The notes below the pieces were generated by a model, which made no database searches, had not been told where the DNA came from, and saw only the letters and a list, made by a program, of their open reading frames with translations. Below are positions 51,541 through 59,697 of a stretch of 64,000 bases of DNA, piece by piece. The DNA lies in the NCBI GenBank assembly GCA_945890485.1, contig CAMDCN010000002.1, positions 248,001 through 312,000 of the forward strand. The letters run 5' to 3'. Source of the stretch: Candidatus Sulfopaludibacter sp. SbA3 (GTDB taxonomy: Bacteria > Acidobacteriota > Terriglobia > Bryobacterales > Bryobacteraceae). Position numbers and translations under genes: made by a program. The first letter of the stretch is position 1. The number at the start of each line of letters is the position of its first letter.

Positions 51541-52893
51541 TTATGCGCTGACGAGCTCACCAGCGGCCGGCACCGCGACCGGGCGGCTGGCCAAGTCGCT
51601 CAGAATGGCGGCGACCGTCTCCGAGGCGATCTCCACCATCGTATTCCACGCGTTCACCCGGGGATAGGCCTGGGCCGTGGTCGCCAGATAGACGTTCCCC
51701 TGCCCGATCCGGCAAGCCGGACGCGTCGACAGGTAGTTCACCGGCCAGACCGGCTCGACATAGGGAGCGCGGAAGACCTTGATCTCTTCCACCAGGCTCT
51801 GGTCGAAATCCGGATACAACGCCTTCAGGGCTTTCTTGGCTTGGAATTCCCAATCGTGGTCGCCCCGATGGAACTCGTTGCTGTCTTTGTGGCAGTAGTT
51901 CATCAGGTACACCAAGTGGCGTCCGTGGGTCTGTTCGAGCGGCACCACCTGCGTGGTCTCCACCAGGCCCTGAAATGGAAAGCCTTCTTTCACGATGGCG
52001 TTCCAGTAGTAGGGTTGCAGGCGCTGCTTCAGAATCAGCACAACGTTCACAACACCCTGATAGGTCAGATTCGCCTGCGGCACCGCTGCCTGCAACGCGC
52101 CCCGCGCAATTCGCTGCAGCAGCGGCATCGGCAGAGTCGAAATCGCTGCCGAAAAGTCTTCCCATTGGCCGTTCGCATTCACGCGGACACCGGAGGCAGT
52201 CTCCTGCAGCCCTTCGACCGGCGTTTTCAGCAGAATCTTCCCGCCCATGGCCGTAATCTTTTCCGCCAGGGCGTCAGCGATGGCACGGTAACCGCCCTCG
52301 ACGTAGCCTTTCACTTCCTTCGCGCCACCCTTCTCGCGGGTCAAGCGGCTCCAGAACCAGTACGCCGGCACGGTCGGGTAGCGATCGCCGAACTTCGAAG
52401 TCAGCAGCGGCAGCCAGAGCTTCTGGAACACGGACACTCCGAAGATCTTCGTCAGCCAATCGGCGGCGGTGACGCCATCCAGAGCGGCCCCGTCCTTGAC
52501 GAATTTGGTGATGTACGCCGCACCAACCGCGGTCCGAATCCGTTCCGGGATGGTCAAGGCGCCGAACCGCAACAGATCAAGCGGGGTGTTAAACGGGTAG
52601 AAGGCATCTTCATATTGGAAGCCCATGCCCGTTTCCTTCCAATGGATCGACGACGCCAGATCGAGCTCTTCGAGCAGCGCCAGCAACGGCGCGTCGGAGT
52701 TCAACATGACGTGGTAGAACTGCTCCATCACCGCACCTTTGTATTCAAAGGTGCCACCGAGACCACCCAGTGCATCGGAGGCTTCAAGAATTGTCGCGCC
52801 CACGCCCTGCTGCAAAAGCCGGTAAGCGGAAACGAGCCCGGAGATACCGCCGCCCAGGATGGCGACTTTCTGATGCGAAGTAAAGGTAGTCAT
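51541..52893 (-). CDS. FAD/NAD(P)-dependent amine-oxidase-like oxidoreductase
   Basis: 450 residues. The FAD-binding motif is VAILGGGISGLVSAYRLLQQGVGATILEASDALGGLGGTF at about 10-48, and the C-terminal FAD contact is GNVYLATTAQAYPRVNAWNTMVE. It resembles the UDP-galactopyranose mutase/protoporphyrinogen oxidase/HpnE group. With the glycosyltransferase 17 bases upstream on the same strand it most likely acts on a glycan or polyprenol-linked sugar; exact chemistry is not evident. Confidence 0.8.
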   Translation of the reverse strand: MTTFTSHQKVAILGGGISGLVSAYRLLQQGVGATILEASDALGGLGGTFEYKGAVMEQFYHVMLNSDAPLLALLEELDLASSIHWKETGMGFQYEDAFYPFNTPLDLLRFGALTIPERIRTAVGAAYITKFVKDGAALDGVTAADWLTKIFGVSVFQKLWLPLLTSKFGDRYPTVPAYWFWSRLTREKGGAKEVKGYVEGGYRAIADALAEKITAMGGKILLKTPVEGLQETASGVRVNANGQWEDFSAAISTLPMPLLQRIARGALQAAVPQANLTYQGVVNVVLILKQRLQPYYWNAIVKEGFPFQGLVETTQVVPLEQTHGRHLVYLMNYCHKDSNEFHRGDHDWEFQAKKALKALYPDFDQSLVEEIKVFRAPYVEPVWPVNYLSTRPACRIGQGNVYLATTAQAYPRVNAWNTMVEIASETVAAILSDLASRPVAVPAAGELVSA

Positions 52894-52910
52894 CGGAGTA
52901 GTCCTTTTCG

Positions 52911-53675
52911 TTATTCGTCAACCGCCAGCCGGCCCCATGCCAACCGCTGTTTCGCCCAACCGGTCAATGCCGCCGAAGTGGCCATTTTCATCAGGGTCAG
53001 GTGACCGAGGATCGAATCCATGATCTTGATCTTCGATTCGCCAAACTGCCGCTTGGCGACCGGCATCGGCACTTCCTTCACGCGGAATCCATTGAGCAGG
53101 CTTTTCACCATGATTTCGGCAACGGCGGAGAAGCCATCCGAGTGAAAGTGGACGCGCTTCACGACGCTGCGGCGATAGGCGCGGTGCATCGGGGTATAGC
53201 TATGGACCGTGTTGCCCAGGATCATTGTGTATAAGCGGGAAGCCGACCGGCTCAGAAAGCCGCGCACCGGATGGCAAGTCGCTTTTTCGCTATCCGGGTG
53301 CCAGGGCGACGCCGTTACCAGGTCAGCGCCGGCCTGCAACATCTCAACCATGGCTGGCAGCGTCTCGGGAGCAAACGTGCAATCGCTATCCATCGTGCAG
53401 ACATAGGGCGAATCGGTGTAGTGGAACCCGGTGCGGATGGCGGCTCCCAAGCCGCGATTGCGACCGTGGTGCACCACCCGGATCCAGTCATAGCGATCCA
53501 TCATCTGGTTTAACACCGCGCCGGTAGCATCCTGCGAACCGTCGTTGACGAAGAGAACTTCCCAGCGGGTCATTAGGCCCGTGGCTCTCATCGTGTCCAG
53601 TCGGGACAGCAGTTGAGGGAGTCCTTCGACTTCGTTATAGCAGGGTACAATCAACGTGACCAATGGGTTGGGCAT
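52911..53675 (-). CDS. Family 2 glycosyltransferase (dolichol-phosphate mannose synthase-like)
   Basis: 254 residues from the ATG at 53675; the open upstream extension to 53795 adds no recognisable sequence. The GT-A fold shows LVTLIVPCYNEVEGLPQLLSRLD, WEVLFVNDGSQDATG, and VCTMDSDCTFAPETL with the metal-binding DSD. Later RKSAS... is replaced by a membrane-proximal GFSAVAEIMVKSL and GESKIKIMDSILGHL. It transfers a sugar to a polyprenyl phosphate, or builds a polysaccharide. It is first in the operon with the FAD oxidoreductase. Confidence 0.84.
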   Translation of the reverse strand: MPNPLVTLIVPCYNEVEGLPQLLSRLDTMRATGLMTRWEVLFVNDGSQDATGAVLNQMMDRYDWIRVVHHGRNRGLGAAIRTGFHYTDSPYVCTMDSDCTFAPETLPAMVEMLQAGADLVTASPWHPDSEKATCHPVRGFLSRSASRLYTMILGNTVHSYTPMHRAYRRSVVKRVHFHSDGFSAVAEIMVKSLLNGFRVKEVPMPVAKRQFGESKIKIMDSILGHLTLMKMATSAALTGWAKQRLAWGRLAVDE

Positions 53676-54091
53676 AGCAGCTTCCAGAGCAGGATTTTGG
53701 GATGACCCAGTTTGGAATTCGAAGAAGTACCAGACACTCGCGCCAGAGTACTTGCGGTACCAGGACACCGATGGAACCTTGGTCCAAATGACCAACTGGT
53801 ACCCGGCTGCTTCCGGCCCCTCCCTCGCGGCACCCTAAACACGAGATATACTTCTGACAAGCGGCCCAGCTGGATGAAGTTAGCAGCAGCGCTGGACTAC
53901 CCCAGAACGGAGTGGCAGCCAGGCGCAGTGAAATCTGAATCACTCTGCCGGCCCCGGACAGAAACCAGGCGGAAATCGTGGAGGCGCAGCCCCCCGCGGA
54001 TCCTCCTAACAGGAAAGAGCAACTCATCCGCGGCGCATTTGGACTCGGTCAAAATCCCGATTCCCGCACCGCTCCAAGGACTAAGAACTAC
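53676..54091. other. Shared divergent promoter region without a gene
   Basis: 416 bases between the glycosyltransferase and the NYN-LOTUS gene. Short dyads cluster at about 53728-53765 (AAGTACC...GTACTT and two GGTACCAG copies), which could be operators for the glycosyltransferase promoter. The open frames here (53712-54152, the glycosyltransferase extension) are not protein-like. An AAGGA at about 54076 is the only candidate ribosome binding site for the NYN gene. Confidence 0.35.
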
Positions 54092-55492
54092 ATGCAAGAA
54101 CGCCAAAACATCGCCGTATTCGTGGACTATGACAACATCGAAATCGGCGTGAAATCGACGTTGCGCCGCGAATTCGACGTGTCGCTCCCTCTCGATGCAC
54201 TGAAAGAACGCGGCGACATCGTCGCCAAGTTTGCTTACGCGAACTGGAGCCGGCAGGAGCCGGCCGTGCGCCAGATGGCGGAAAACGCCGTCCAGATGGT
54301 CCAACGCCTGCCGTCGCCGCGCGGCGACAAAAACGGCGCGGATATCAACCTCGCCCTCGACGCGCTGGAAATGGCCTTCACCCACAAGAATGTGAACGCC
54401 TTCGCCATCATCAGCGGCGACAGCGACTTCATCCCGCTGGTCAACAAGCTGAAGGCCTACGGCAAAACCATTTATATTGTCGGCGGCAAGGCCTTCACTT
54501 CGAACATCCTGCAGCAAAACTGCCACGAGTTCATCAGCTACGAAAGCTTGCTAACCGACGACGTTCGGGTGATCCCGGAACGCAAGTACGTCTCCGCGCC
54601 GCAACGCGACCAGGCACCCCGGTCCGATGCCGGAGCGCCGCCCCCGCCGATTCAGCAACAGCAGCAGCAAGGCGGCGGCGGTTATCGCCGCGGCCGTCCG
54701 CAGCCGCTCGAAGTGGCTCAGGCCATGCCGCTCGTGGAACGCGCCCTCAGCGTCCTGCAGCGCCGCGGCGTCCAGCCGCAGCTCGGCCTGCTGAAGAGCA
54801 CCATGAAGCAGCTCGACCCCAGCTTCAACGAACGCTCCTACGGCGCCAGCGCCTTCTCTGAGTTCATTGACCGGATGAAGAGCGCCGGCTACATCCAGCT
54901 TCACGGAACCGAAGGCCGCTATACGATCGAACTGCTTTCCGGCGCCGCAGCCGCCACCGGGGGCGCCGCGCATAAGAAAGACGATGCTCTGCCGCTCCTT
55001 CGCCAAGTGCTCGATATCTACAAGCTCGATATGGAAGACGGCGCCAGCGCCGAATCCGTCGCCGGCTGGATGAGCAAGATCCATGCCGACTTCGACATGA
55101 AGAAGTACGGCTTCCAGGAGTTCAACGAGTTCCTGAATTTCGCCCAGGACAACTTCATGGTGCGGATGGAACCCGACGAACAGCGCGGGTTAACCGTATT
55201 CCTCGGCGCCGAACTCGTCCCCCAGAGCCCGGAACCCGAGCCGGAACCCGTTCGCGAGATGGCCGCCGGAGCTTCAGCTGCTGAAGTGCTCGCCGAGTCG
55301 CTCGCCGAAGAGTCGGCCACCGAAGCTGCCCCGGCAGCCGAAGCCGCACCCGCTGCCACGGAAGAGGAGAAACCCTCCACCGGCCGCCGCGGCGCCGCCA
55401 CTTCGCGTAAACGCACCAGCACCACCGCAGCCGCTAAGAAGACCGCCACCTCCAGCGTGCGCCGCCCCCGGGCCCGCAAACCGGTGGAATAA
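54092..55492 (+). CDS. NYN-domain RNase-like protein with two OST-HTH/LOTUS domains
   Basis: 466 residues from the ATG at 54092. The NYN domain (about 1-155) has the PIN-type acidic set: Asp12 and Asp14 in VFVDYDNIEIG, Asp84 in NGADINLALDALE and Asp110/Asp112 in IISGDSDF, so it should cut RNA with Mg. After a Gln/Gly linker come two LOTUS-like modules (about 207-285 and 300-370), which bind RNA or G-quadruplexes. The tail (about 375-466) is acidic, then Ala-rich and finally basic (KRTSTTAAAKKTATSSVRRP). It lies 12 bases upstream of ridA in the same direction. Confidence 0.85.
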   Translation: MQERQNIAVFVDYDNIEIGVKSTLRREFDVSLPLDALKERGDIVAKFAYANWSRQEPAVRQMAENAVQMVQRLPSPRGDKNGADINLALDALEMAFTHKNVNAFAIISGDSDFIPLVNKLKAYGKTIYIVGGKAFTSNILQQNCHEFISYESLLTDDVRVIPERKYVSAPQRDQAPRSDAGAPPPPIQQQQQQGGGGYRRGRPQPLEVAQAMPLVERALSVLQRRGVQPQLGLLKSTMKQLDPSFNERSYGASAFSEFIDRMKSAGYIQLHGTEGRYTIELLSGAAAATGGAAHKKDDALPLLRQVLDIYKLDMEDGASAESVAGWMSKIHADFDMKKYGFQEFNEFLNFAQDNFMVRMEPDEQRGLTVFLGAELVPQSPEPEPEPVREMAAGASAAEVLAESLAEESATEAAPAAEAAPAATEEEKPSTGRRGAATSRKRTSTTAAAKKTATSSVRRPRARKPVE

Positions 55493-55504
55493 TCGGAGCC
55501 CCGC

Positions 55505-55891
55505 ATGATCGAACGCTTTCATATCCCCGGCGCGCCTAAGCCCGCCGGGCCCTACTCCCACGCTGTCCGGGCCGGTGACTATATCTATGTCAGCGGCCAA
55601 GGGCCATTCAACACGGAGACCGGCCAGTACGAGATTGGCGACATCCGGCACGAAACCCGCATCGTCATCACGAACATCCAGAAGATCCTCGAAGGCGCCG
55701 GCGCTACCCTCGCCGACGTCGTGAAATGCTCGGTGTTCCTGAAGGACGTGGCCGAATTCAGCGCCATGAACGAGGTGTACGGCGAGTTCTTCGGCGCCGC
55801 CAAGCCGGCTCGGACGACCGTCCAGGCCGTTATGCCCAACCCCGCGATGCACGTCGAAATCGACTGCGTCGCCTATAAACCACTCGCTTAA
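55505..55891 (+). CDS. ridA: RidA-family enamine/imine deaminase
   Basis: 128 residues, the usual length. Arg103 (PARTTVQA) binds the substrate carboxylate, or here perhaps phosphonate, and Glu118 (HVEIDCVAY) completes the catalytic set. RidA hydrolyses reactive imines and enamines to ketones and ammonia. It starts 12 bases after the NYN-LOTUS gene and stops 3 bases before the PhnZ-like gene, so it probably belongs to that transcript. The neighbouring FAD oxidase would make an imine from an aminophosphonate, which would fit a local role; that is inference. Confidence 0.88.
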   Translation: MIERFHIPGAPKPAGPYSHAVRAGDYIYVSGQGPFNTETGQYEIGDIRHETRIVITNIQKILEGAGATLADVVKCSVFLKDVAEFSAMNEVYGEFFGAAKPARTTVQAVMPNPAMHVEIDCVAYKPLA

Positions 55892-55894
55892 CCG

Positions 55895-56476
55895 ATGTCT
55901 CCCGAGCAAATCGCCGATGAGATCATGAACCTCCTGGCCGCCTCGGCCAACGCCGACTACTATGGCGAGGCGGTTTCCCAATTGGCGCATGCGCTGCAGG
56001 CGGCTCAATCCGCTCGCGACGCCAACGCCGATGAAGAGTTGATCCTCGCGGCCTTGCTCCACGACATCGGCCACAACATCAGCGACTCACGAGCCATTCG
56101 CCACGGGGAGGTCGGGGTGATCAACCACGACGACCTCGGCGCCGAATGGCTCGCTGAGCGCGGGTTCTCGCCCCGGCTTCGCACGTTGGTCCGCGGCCAT
56201 GTCGATGCCAAGCGTTACCTGGTTACGACCAACGCCAACTACGCCAAACGGCTCTCCCCCGCCAGCACCGAGACGCTTAAACACCAGGGTGGGCCGATGT
56301 CGATGGAAGAGGCGGCCGCCTACGGCGCGGCGCCCGAGTTAAAGGATTGCCTCCGCTTGCGCAATTGGGACGAACTGGCCAAGGAGCCAGGGCGGCCCGT
56401 CACGCCGATTGAGGCCTATCGCGAAATGATCGTCCGTCACTTGACCGGCACGGCACGCCCCGTCCAGCAGGCGTGA
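55895..56476 (+). CDS. phnZ: PhnZ-like HD-domain mixed-valent di-iron oxygenase
   Basis: 193 residues. It is an HD-domain protein with ALLHDIGHNISD. With a constant two-residue offset, every active-site residue I recall for PhnZ is present: Tyr22, Glu25, His32, His56-Asp57, His60, His78, His102 and Asp159 (PhnZ numbers 24, 27, 34, 58, 59, 62, 80, 104, 161). PhnZ cleaves (R)-2-amino-1-hydroxyethylphosphonate to glycine and phosphate using O2. The PhnY hydroxylase that normally supplies this substrate is not in the window. It follows ridA by 3 bases and overlaps the phosphodiesterase gene tail to tail by 40 bases. Confidence 0.88.
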   Translation: MSPEQIADEIMNLLAASANADYYGEAVSQLAHALQAAQSARDANADEELILAALLHDIGHNISDSRAIRHGEVGVINHDDLGAEWLAERGFSPRLRTLVRGHVDAKRYLVTTNANYAKRLSPASTETLKHQGGPMSMEEAAAYGAAPELKDCLRLRNWDELAKEPGRPVTPIEAYREMIVRHLTGTARPVQQA

Positions 56477-57288
56477 GGCCGTAGGCCCATCAGCGAGAGC
56501 ACCGTTGGCGCCGTATCGAGCGAATAGACGGCCTCCGTCAGCTCCCGGCCCCGCGCTACACCAGGCCCTGCGAGAATCCACGGGACTTCGAGTTCCCGCA
56601 TCGATGGATTGCCGTGCTTCTTCTCCGTGCCGCCATGGTCAGCGACGATCGCGACCACCGTCTGGTCGAGCGGCAGCGCTTCAAGCATCTGCCCAATCAA
56701 ACGGTCCGCCGCCGCCACTGCCTGCAAGTATTCAGGCGACTCCCAGGTCTTATCGTGGCCCGCGTGGTCCACGTCGTCGAGATGCACAAAAAGCAGATCC
56801 GGCTTGTGCTCCTTCCAATACGCGATCGCAGCCGCCATGGCCGCGGGCGAACCTTTTACGTGGCGCGTTTCGTTCGTGGACTCTTTCTCCACCAGGCGGC
56901 CGAAGCCTTGCCAATCATGAATTACCGCCAATTGCGCGTTCGGCCGTTGCGACTTCCATTGGCTGAAAATCGTAGGGAAGATCTTCTCGGGACCGGCGCA
57001 TACCGGCTGAATCGCGTGGTTGAACCGCTCCCATTCGTTCGAATCGACGCCGTGCTGCTCCGGCCCCGCTCCCGCGATGATCGACATCCAATTCGGGCTG
57101 GAGACCGTCGGCAGTACGCCGCGCGCCCGCAAGGTCCATGCCCCTCGCGCCATCAGCTTCTTCAGGTGCGGCACTTCGGCCTTCCGCAGAGCTTCCACGC
57201 TCAACCCGTCGACACCGATGATGACGACGTGCTTCGGAGCGGCGAGTACGATTGCGGCGGAGAATGCGAAGAGCAGCAGATTCTTCAT
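56437..57288 (-). CDS. Secreted alkaline-phosphatase-superfamily phosphodiesterase/NPP-like
   Basis: 283 residues with a signal peptide (MKNLLLFAFSAAIVLAAP). It belongs to the nucleotide pyrophosphatase/phosphodiesterase branch: metal Asp27 in IIGVDGLS, the nucleophile segment LPTVSSPNW, where Ser63 takes the place of the usual Thr, DDVDHAGH at 171-178 and VADHGG with Asp217 and His218. Relatives include phosphonoacetate hydrolase (PhnA) and phosphonate monoesterases, so it could release phosphonates outside the cytoplasm. It lies between the two phosphonate gene runs on the opposite strand and diverges from the transporter gene. Confidence 0.82.
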   Translation of the reverse strand: MKNLLLFAFSAAIVLAAPKHVVIIGVDGLSVEALRKAEVPHLKKLMARGAWTLRARGVLPTVSSPNWMSIIAGAGPEQHGVDSNEWERFNHAIQPVCAGPEKIFPTIFSQWKSQRPNAQLAVIHDWQGFGRLVEKESTNETRHVKGSPAAMAAAIAYWKEHKPDLLFVHLDDVDHAGHDKTWESPEYLQAVAAADRLIGQMLEALPLDQTVVAIVADHGGTEKKHGNPSMRELEVPWILAGPGVARGRELTEAVYSLDTAPTVLSLMGLRPHACWTGRAVPVK

Positions 57289-57334
57289 CGCTTTTCATCA
57301 TCTCGAAATCTAGCGGCGATAAAGTCAAGGTTTG

Positions 57335-58600
57335 ATGACGAATGGGTCAATCCACTCCTGGCGCATCCGCATCTTTGCCATCACCTGGATTGCCTATGCC
57401 GGCTTCTACCTTTGCCGGAAGAATTTTAGCGTCCTCATGCCGCTGCTGCAGCAGCACACCGGCATCACCAAGGACGAATTGGCGACGGCGATTTTCGGCT
57501 ACAGCCTGATGTACTCCATTGGCCAGTTTCTGATGGGCACCCTATCGGATCGCCTCGGCCCCCGGCGCGTCGTCACCACCGGAATGCTGGTGGCCGGCGC
57601 GAGCAGCGTTGTCTTAGCCTTCAACACCGATACCCCGGCCGTCATCGGCCTGCAAGCGATCAACGGCCTGGCGCAGGCCTGCGGCTGGTCCGGCTTGCTG
57701 AAGATTATGTCCGCGTGGTTTGAAGCGCGCAACCGCGGCGTCGTCATGGGCTGGTGGTGTACGAACTACGCCCTCGGTGCATTTCTGGCGACCACCTTCG
57801 CCACCTTCGCGGCCACCAGTTCTCTGCTCTTCTTCCCGAGTTGGCAGCGGGGCGCGTGGATGCCCGGCGCCCTGCTGATGCTGCTCGCCGTCGGCTTCTC
57901 TATCCTCGTTCGCAACGGCCCCGGTTCGACAGAGACCAAGGCCGAATCCAAGCAGAGCCTGACGAAGTTTCTCGGCGTTGCTCGCAGCACCAACATCCGC
58001 GTCATCGCCGGGGCCTATTTCTGCCTGAAGCTGACCCGATATGCCTTCCTCTTCTGGCTGCCGGTTTATCTCACGGAGCGCCTCGGCTTCACCCCGGCCG
58101 AGGCCGGCTACAGCTCCTCGGTCTTCGAGCTTGGCGGCTTCGCTGGAGTGGTTCTGAGCGGCTATCTCTCGGACAAGCTCTTTGGAGGCCGCCGCTTCCC
58201 GGTCGGCGCGCTGATGATGATCGGCCTCGGCTGCGCCTGCCTGCTGCCCACGCTTGCCGGAATCACCGGCACATGGATCATTGTCCCATCCATCGCCCTG
58301 ATTGGATTGCTGAACCTGGGCCCGGACACCCTGCTGGGCGGAGCGGCCGTGCAGGACTCTTCCACGCGCGAAACCGTCGCCACGGCGTCCGGCTTCGTGA
58401 ACGGCACCGGCTCCACGGGCCAGTTTCTCTCTCCCTTCATCGTCGCTGGGGTGGTCCAGCGCTTCGGCTGGGATGCGTTGTTCCTGTTCTTTTTTGGCCT
58501 GTCTGTAGCGGGCGGCTTGCTGCTTACGGTGAAATGGAGCTATCGCGTTCCGGAGGAAGATCCCGATTTATGTCTCAAACCCGCGCAGACGTTGCCGTAG
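57335..58600 (+). CDS. Organophosphate:Pi antiporter (OPA/GlpT-like) family transporter
   Basis: 421 residues from the ATG at 57335 (the TTG one codon upstream is possible). Twelve membrane helices; the N-terminus AITWIAYAGFYLCRKNFSVLMPLLQQ and GQFLMGTLSDRLGPRRVVTTGM are typical of the GlpT/UhpT/PhoP-type family that exchanges phosphate for organophosphates, including aminoethylphosphonate-type carriers. Placed first in the operon with the FAD oxidoreductase and PhnX, it is the likely phosphonate importer. Its stop overlaps the next gene by 31 bases. Confidence 0.84.
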   Translation: MTNGSIHSWRIRIFAITWIAYAGFYLCRKNFSVLMPLLQQHTGITKDELATAIFGYSLMYSIGQFLMGTLSDRLGPRRVVTTGMLVAGASSVVLAFNTDTPAVIGLQAINGLAQACGWSGLLKIMSAWFEARNRGVVMGWWCTNYALGAFLATTFATFAATSSLLFFPSWQRGAWMPGALLMLLAVGFSILVRNGPGSTETKAESKQSLTKFLGVARSTNIRVIAGAYFCLKLTRYAFLFWLPVYLTERLGFTPAEAGYSSSVFELGGFAGVVLSGYLSDKLFGGRRFPVGALMMIGLGCACLLPTLAGITGTWIIVPSIALIGLLNLGPDTLLGGAAVQDSSTRETVATASGFVNGTGSTGQFLSPFIVAGVVQRFGWDALFLFFFGLSVAGGLLLTVKWSYRVPEEDPDLCLKPAQTLP

Positions 58601-59697
58601 TTGGTGGCGGAATTCTGGGCCTCGCCCACGCCTATCATGCGGCCAAGGCGGGCAAGCGCGTCGTCCTGTTTGAACGCTCGCCCCGCGCGATGGGCGCCTC
58701 CATCCGCAACTTTGGCATGGTGTGGCCCGTGGGTCAGCCCGCCGGAAAGATGCACCAGATGGCGATGACCAGCCGGGCCCATTGGCTCGATGTCATCGCA
58801 GCCGCGAAGCTGCCCCACTATCCCACCGGCTCCCTGCACGTTGTCTATCGCGAAGATGAAGCCACCGTCGCGCAGGAGTTCGCGGCGCTGGCTCCGTCGC
58901 AAGGGTTCGACGTCACTTGGTTCACCCCGGCGCAGGTGTTGGAACGTAGCCCCGCCGTGGTGGCGGAAGGCCTGCTCGGCGGGCTCTGGTCTCCCACCGA
59001 AGTGGTCGTTGACCCCCGCGTGACCCTGTGGACCCTGCCCAGCTACCTCTCCGAACAGCTCGGCGTCACGCTGCGCTACAACACCGCCGTCACCAGCATC
59101 GACTTGCCCCGCGTCACCGCCGGTGACGAAACCTGGGAGGTCGATACGGTCTACGTCTGCTGCGGCGACGACTTCCAAACGCTTTATCCCGCCGTCTTCG
59201 CCGATAGCGGCATCACCCGCTGCAAGCTGCAGATGCTGCGCACCGCCGCGCAGCCGAACCAGTGGCAGCTCGGCCCATCGCTGGCCGCCGGCCTGACGCT
59301 GCGTTTCTATAGCTCCTTCGGCCTCTGCCCGTCGCTGCCGAAATTGAAAGCCCGTATCGCCGCCGAAACGCCGGAGTACGACGAATGGGGCATCCACGTG
59401 CTCGTATCCCAAACCGCCGCGGGGGAGATCACCCTTGGCGACACCCACGAGTACGGTCTCGCCGTCGACATTTTCGACAAGCCCGAGCTCGACGACCTGG
59501 TCCTCCGCTATCTCGCCACCTTCGCCCGCTTCCCGGACCAGACCATCATCCAGCGCTGGCACGGCGTCTACGCGAAACATCCGGATCTACCCTACTGCCG
59601 CTTCCAACCGGTCCCCGGCGTCCAGGTGGTCACCGCGCCCGGCGGCAGCGGCATGACACTCTCTTTCGGCCTCGCCGCCGAGACGCTTTCTCTATGA
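58570..59697 (+). CDS. TIGR03364-type FAD-dependent oxidoreductase of phosphonate clusters
   Basis: 375 residues from the ATG at 58570 inside the transporter gene. The FAD motif VAVVGGGILGLAHAYHAAKAG is at about 8-28, and the DAO-like C-terminus is GVQVVTAPGGSGMTLSFGLAAE. This DadA-like family is found beside PhnX in many genomes, and is thought to oxidise (N-methyl-)2-aminoethylphosphonate to phosphonoacetaldehyde, which PhnX then cleaves. Its 3' end overlaps phnX by 4 bases (ATGA), so the two are coupled. I rely on memory for the family assignment and its substrate. Confidence 0.85.
   Translation: MSQTRADVAVVGGGILGLAHAYHAAKAGKRVVLFERSPRAMGASIRNFGMVWPVGQPAGKMHQMAMTSRAHWLDVIAAAKLPHYPTGSLHVVYREDEATVAQEFAALAPSQGFDVTWFTPAQVLERSPAVVAEGLLGGLWSPTEVVVDPRVTLWTLPSYLSEQLGVTLRYNTAVTSIDLPRVTAGDETWEVDTVYVCCGDDFQTLYPAVFADSGITRCKLQMLRTAAQPNQWQLGPSLAAGLTLRFYSSFGLCPSLPKLKARIAAETPEYDEWGIHVLVSQTAAGEITLGDTHEYGLAVDIFDKPELDDLVLRYLATFARFPDQTIIQRWHGVYAKHPDLPYCRFQPVPGVQVVTAPGGSGMTLSFGLAAETLSL

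Noticed and set aside
53712-54152. 146-codon plus-strand frame between the glycosyltransferase and NYN genes
   Set aside because: No motif, unusual composition and overlap with the start of the NYN-LOTUS gene in another frame.
57754-58569. Upstream 272-codon extension of the FAD oxidoreductase frame
   Set aside because: It is the transporter gene read in another frame; the flavoprotein proper begins with MSQTRADVAVVGGG at 58570.
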